Source of the DNA: Dehalococcoidia bacterium UBA1123
Lineage (GTDB): Bacteria > Chloroflexota > Dehalococcoidia > Lucifugimonadales > UBA1123
Length of the DNA stretch: 8,529 nt
Reading direction: 5' to 3'
Assembly: GCA_002313895.1 (NCBI GenBank)
Contig: DCAW01000108.1
Span: 1-8,529, forward strand
Numbering within the stretch: position 1 is the first letter of the stretch; the number at the start of each line of letters is the position of its first letter. The position numbers and the translations under genes were made by a program. The notes under the pieces are model-generated. The model saw only the letters and a program-made list of their open reading frames with translations, had not been told where the DNA came from and made no database searches. Positions 6,082 through 8,529 of the stretch are shown piece by piece.

Positions 6082-7140
6082 TTAAGCGAACTGGCGCAGG
6101 AAGCGCAGGTCGTTGGCATAGAACAGGCGGATATCCTCGATACCGTATTTCAGCATCGCTACTCGCTCTGGCCCCATGCCGAAGGCGAAACCTGTATAGA
6201 TGTTGGGGTCGTAACCTACGTTCTCCAGCACTTGTGGATGCACCATTCCGGCGCCCATAATCTCGATCCAGCCCGTGTCCTGGCACACGCGGCATCCGAC
6301 GCCGTCGCACAGGAAGCAGTCGATGGACATATCGACGCCCGGCTCGACGAAGGGGAAATAGTCGCAACGGAACCGCACTTTTCGCTCGCTACCGAAGATG
6401 CGACGAGCGAACTCGTAGAGCGTGCCCTTCAGGTCGGCGAGCGTGATGCCCCGATCCACAGCAAGGCCCTCGATCTGGTAGAAGTGCCATTCATGGGTCG
6501 GGTCGGTGGCCTCGTAGCGGTAGCACCGCCCTGGGACGACGACGCGCACCGGAGGCTCGGTCGCCTCCATGATTCGCGCCTGCATGGGCGAGGTATGGGT
6601 GCGTAGAAGCATCGGATGCTCGCCGTCCTCGTCTATGTGATCAATCCAAAGAGTGGCCCACATATCGCGGGCGGGATGGCCTTTGGGGATGTTGAGTTTC
6701 TCGAAATTGTAGGTGTCCCACTCCACCTCTGGGCCTTCGACGGTGGTGAATCCCATCGACGCGAATGCGCTGCAAATCTCCCGAACGATGCGAGTGGTGA
6801 TGTGGAGGCCGCCCTTGGGGACTGGCCATCCAGGCATGGTGACGTCGATGGCGTCTGCTGAAAGGGATGCCTCCATAGCCGCGCGTTTCAACTGGTCTTC
6901 ACGCTCGGCGAGGCTTTCTTCCAGGGCGGCCCGGACGGCGTTGGCCACAGCGCCCGCCTCTCGACGCTCCTCCGAGGGCAGTGCGCCAAGTCCGCGAAGC
7001 AGTTGTGTGAGTTGTCCGCGCCGGCCCGTGTAAGTTATCCGCCACGCCTCCAACCCATCCAGATCAGGCACGGACTCCAACTCTCGGGACGCCTTTGCTC
7101 TTAGGTCTTCGACCTGGATTGGGATTGTGGCCTCGCTCAT
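6082..7140 (-). CDS. pheS: Phenylalanine-tRNA ligase alpha subunit PheS
   Basis: Catalytic subunit of phenylalanyl-tRNA synthetase; it activates Phe with ATP and charges tRNA-Phe as an alpha2beta2 enzyme with PheT. The 352 residues are of normal length. Residues 1-95 form the N-terminal coiled-coil arm, and the class II core follows. GFTTVEGPEVE (130-140) is the motif 1 region, RTHTSPMQAR (180-189) is the substrate loop, GRCYRYEATDPTHEW (204-218) with FYQIEG (220-225) is motif 2, and GFAFGMGPERVAML (317-330) is motif 3 with the ATP-binding Arg. Cys275, Cys278, Cys283 and Cys286 form a CxxC...CxxC insert before GWIEIMGAGMVHP, as in many bacterial PheS proteins. The start ATG 7140 has AGGTGA (7149-7144) 3 bases upstream; the stop is TAA. 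A strong promoter lies 40-70 bases upstream. No T-box or leader peptide is visible in the short leader. Confidence 0.98.
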   Translation of the reverse strand: MSEATIPIQVEDLRAKASRELESVPDLDGLEAWRITYTGRRGQLTQLLRGLGALPSEERREAGAVANAVRAALEESLAEREDQLKRAAMEASLSADAIDVTMPGWPVPKGGLHITTRIVREICSAFASMGFTTVEGPEVEWDTYNFEKLNIPKGHPARDMWATLWIDHIDEDGEHPMLLRTHTSPMQARIMEATEPPVRVVVPGRCYRYEATDPTHEWHFYQIEGLAVDRGITLADLKGTLYEFARRIFGSERKVRFRCDYFPFVEPGVDMSIDCFLCDGVGCRVCQDTGWIEIMGAGMVHPQVLENVGYDPNIYTGFAFGMGPERVAMLKYGIEDIRLFYANDLRFLRQFA

Positions 7141-7181
7141 CGGTCACCTCTTTGCTTGCGTGTCTTGTGGGCTATACGAGA

Positions 7182-7211
7182 ATTATAGGTTTCGATCCAA
7201 ATTCGGGTCAA
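7182..7211 (-). promoter_or_regulatory. Near-consensus sigma70 promoter of pheST
   Basis: TTGACC (7211-7206) lies 18 bases before a perfect TATAAT (7187-7182). The predicted start is near 7175, giving a leader of about 35 bases to the pheS ATG. That is too short for a T-box or attenuator, so expression looks constitutive or controlled at the promoter. Confidence 0.7.
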
Positions 7212-7577
7212 GGAACCGGACTGGATGGGGCGCTTTCCAACCAACGAACAAGGCCATGGAATGTTGAACAGGGCCTTGCTTGGGACCATCGTGCGCGAAG
7301 CAGTATACACAGTCGTCGCGTAGGTATTTAGTTGGCCTGATGGAGGCGTGCCTCCCAGGATCGCAGATGGGATGATTCAGCCCAGTACCAATAGCGGGAA
7401 TATCGAGGCGTCTAGAACGGCGTTCGCCAGGTCTTGAATGGTAGAGTGAAGTTGGCTCTTGCTACTTTGGAGGAAACGCCAAAGATGCTGACCTGACTAT
7501 TCGTTCAGATATGGGCGATGTTGCCTTTCGATTCTAACCCCAGACAGCGAATACCAATTTGATCCGGTTCTGAGCGC
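7212..7577. other. Gene-free stretch between the right hydrolase and the pheST promoter
   Basis: No convincing coding frame, tRNA or leader element is seen here on either strand. It holds several short inverted repeats. CAAGGCC (7249-7255) pairs with GGCCTTG (7272-7278), a perfect 7-bp stem with 16 bases between. CTTTGG (7465-7470) pairs with CCAAAG (7479-7484) around 8 bases. There are also small palindromes GGCGTTCGCC (7419-7428) and GGAGGCGTGCCTCC (7342-7355). None is followed by a U-run. The 7465-7484 hairpin, about 95 bases after the hydrolase stop, is the best candidate for that gene's 3' end, but weakly so. Confidence 0.5.
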
Positions 7578-8438
7578 CTAAACCAGCGAGCCGGACTGGT
7601 TACCATAGGCGCGGGGCGTCCAGGCGCCGGACTCCACGGCGGTTAAGAAGTCCAGTACTACGCTGTTGAACAGGTCTGGCTCCTCCAGGTTGATGGCGTG
7701 GCCTGACCGGGGTATCACAACGAGGCCGGAGTTCGGGATGTTGCGCTTCATGTACACGGATGTCTCGATGCACGGATCATCCTCGTCGCCGGTCATGATG
7801 AGCGTTGGGACGTTCAGGGCGCGGAGCTTGTCTTCCAACTCGAATATGGACGGACGGCGGCCCTGGATTCCCTGAAACGTGAAGGCAGAGCCGATGTTGG
7901 AGTGTTCCATTAGCTGTGAACGGAACTCCTCGTAACCTCTGGGGTCTTTGTTCAGAAGCTGGACGCGGGTTGGGCTGTTGGAGTAATCGCCCATCGACTC
8001 CATGCCGCCGGAGCGCATACCGTCAGCGACCCGGTTCACCGTCTGGCGAAACGCCTCCGGGTCCGTGGAGCCAGAGCCTGTGCCCGCGACCACAAGCGAG
8101 CGTGCCATGTCCGGGTAGGTCAGGCCGAAGTTCAGAGCCACGTTTCCGCCCATGCTCAGACCGCCGATGTGGGCCTTCTCGATCCCAAGATGCTCCATCA
8201 ATCCGCGCACGTCATCGACAGCCTGTTCCTGTGTGTAGTCGTCGAGCCTAGTTGGGATATCCGAAGGCGAATATCCTCGCGCGCTGTAGGTTATAACTCG
8301 ATAGCGGCGGCTGAAAAACCTCATCTGAGCCTCCCACGAGCGGTAGTCGCCTGCGAACTCGTGGCTCCAAATCAGCGGATAGCCTTCCCCGGCTTCCTCG
8401 TAGTAGAGATTGATTCCGTTGATCTCGGATTTAGGCAT
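7578..8438 (-). CDS. Alpha/beta hydrolase, HEFAGD type (286 residues)
   Basis: A complete alpha/beta hydrolase. Numbering is from ATG 8438 (MPKSEINGINLYYEEAG), which has AAGGAG (8450-8445) 6 bases upstream. An in-frame ATG at 8498 would add 20 residues, MTSRHLIHRYVKTSFPKEPA, that read through this ribosome site, so it is rejected. PLIWSHEFAGDYRSW (21-35) holds the oxyanion strand with HE instead of the usual HG. YSARGYSPSD (51-60) replaces the usual RGHGxS. The nucleophile elbow is GGLSMGG (92-98) with Ser95. LIMTGDEDD (213-221) supplies the acid, most likely Asp218 after strand 6/7. SGHAINLEEP (245-254) carries His247. The triad is therefore complete. There is no signal peptide, so it is presumably cytoplasmic. 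The general shape is of enol-lactonase or C-C hydrolase relatives, but the substrate is unknown. It is not operonic with pheST: about 390 bases separate its stop from the pheS promoter. Confidence 0.92.
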   Translation of the reverse strand: MPKSEINGINLYYEEAGEGYPLIWSHEFAGDYRSWEAQMRFFSRRYRVITYSARGYSPSDIPTRLDDYTQEQAVDDVRGLMEHLGIEKAHIGGLSMGGNVALNFGLTYPDMARSLVVAGTGSGSTDPEAFRQTVNRVADGMRSGGMESMGDYSNSPTRVQLLNKDPRGYEEFRSQLMEHSNIGSAFTFQGIQGRRPSIFELEDKLRALNVPTLIMTGDEDDPCIETSVYMKRNIPNSGLVVIPRSGHAINLEEPDLFNSVVLDFLTAVESGAWTPRAYGNQSGSLV

Positions 8439-8475
8439 GGCTGGCTCCTTTGGGAAACTGGTTTTCACGTAACGG

Positions 8476-8504
8476 TGTATCAAGTGTCGGGAAGTCAATC
8501 ACAA
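8476..8504 (-). promoter_or_regulatory. Weak promoter candidate for the right hydrolase
   Basis: TTGTGA (8504-8499) lies 17 bases before GATACA (8481-8476). The match is weak (4 of 6 and 3 of 6). A better -35, TTGACT (8497-8492), has no good -10 at 16-18 bases. The true promoter may lie beyond the window edge. Confidence 0.25.
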
Positions 8505-8529
8505 CGCGGAGCCGAGGGCAAGTCTGCGT

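Noticed and set aside
7170..7215. tRNA-like TTCGATCC segment
   Set aside because: It has no acceptor stem, D arm or anticodon arm around it, and overlaps the pheST promoter.
7141..7577. T-box or leader-peptide attenuator upstream of pheS
   Set aside because: No T-box consensus is seen in this stretch, and the promoter lies so close to the gene that the leader is only about 35 bases.

Overview
The window looks like an ordinary bacterial chromosome segment, moderately GC-rich, dominated by a minus-strand translation and cofactor cluster. No phage, transposon, CRISPR or plasmid genes are seen. The likely source is Chloroflexota, possibly the Dehalococcoidia/SAR202 side. That assignment is inference: it rests on remembered resemblance of three proteins (the 48-residue MPRGHA protein, the 180-residue protein after moeA, and the HEFAGD-type hydrolase) to families common there, not on a search.

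Layout, left to right. Positions 1-755 (-) hold an alpha/beta hydrolase whose C-terminus runs off the window. A divergent promoter region separates it from a plus-strand gene at 952-1098 for a 48-residue Lys/Arg-rich protein, which is the only rightward gene. Positions 1099-1296 are a convergent intergenic gap with two strong hairpins. Then comes the main minus-strand cluster, read from high to low coordinates: pheS (7140-6082), pheT (5994-3514), a small zinc-ribbon reading frame broken by UGA (3472-3236), moeA (3143-1839) and a 180-residue unknown protein (1839-1297) coupled to moeA by a TAATG overlap. A near-consensus sigma70-type promoter precedes pheS. A gene-free stretch of about 440 bases separates pheS from a second alpha/beta hydrolase at 8438-7578 (-).

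How the genes fit together. PheS and PheT are the two subunits of phenylalanyl-tRNA synthetase (alpha2beta2) and complete the enzyme. MoeA inserts molybdenum into molybdopterin, so the organism probably makes molybdoenzymes. Its downstream partner is unknown but translationally linked. The two hydrolases have separate promoters and no evident link to the cluster.

The most interesting object is the short frame between pheT and moeA. It keeps protein-like sequence on both sides of one TGA, and that TGA sits exactly where the first cysteine of a CxxC...CxxC zinc ribbon should be. It is a nonsense-mutated gene, a sequencing error, or a recoded (possibly selenocysteine) codon. The other six complete genes all end in TAG or TAA. 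Nothing else argues strongly for an undescribed system.
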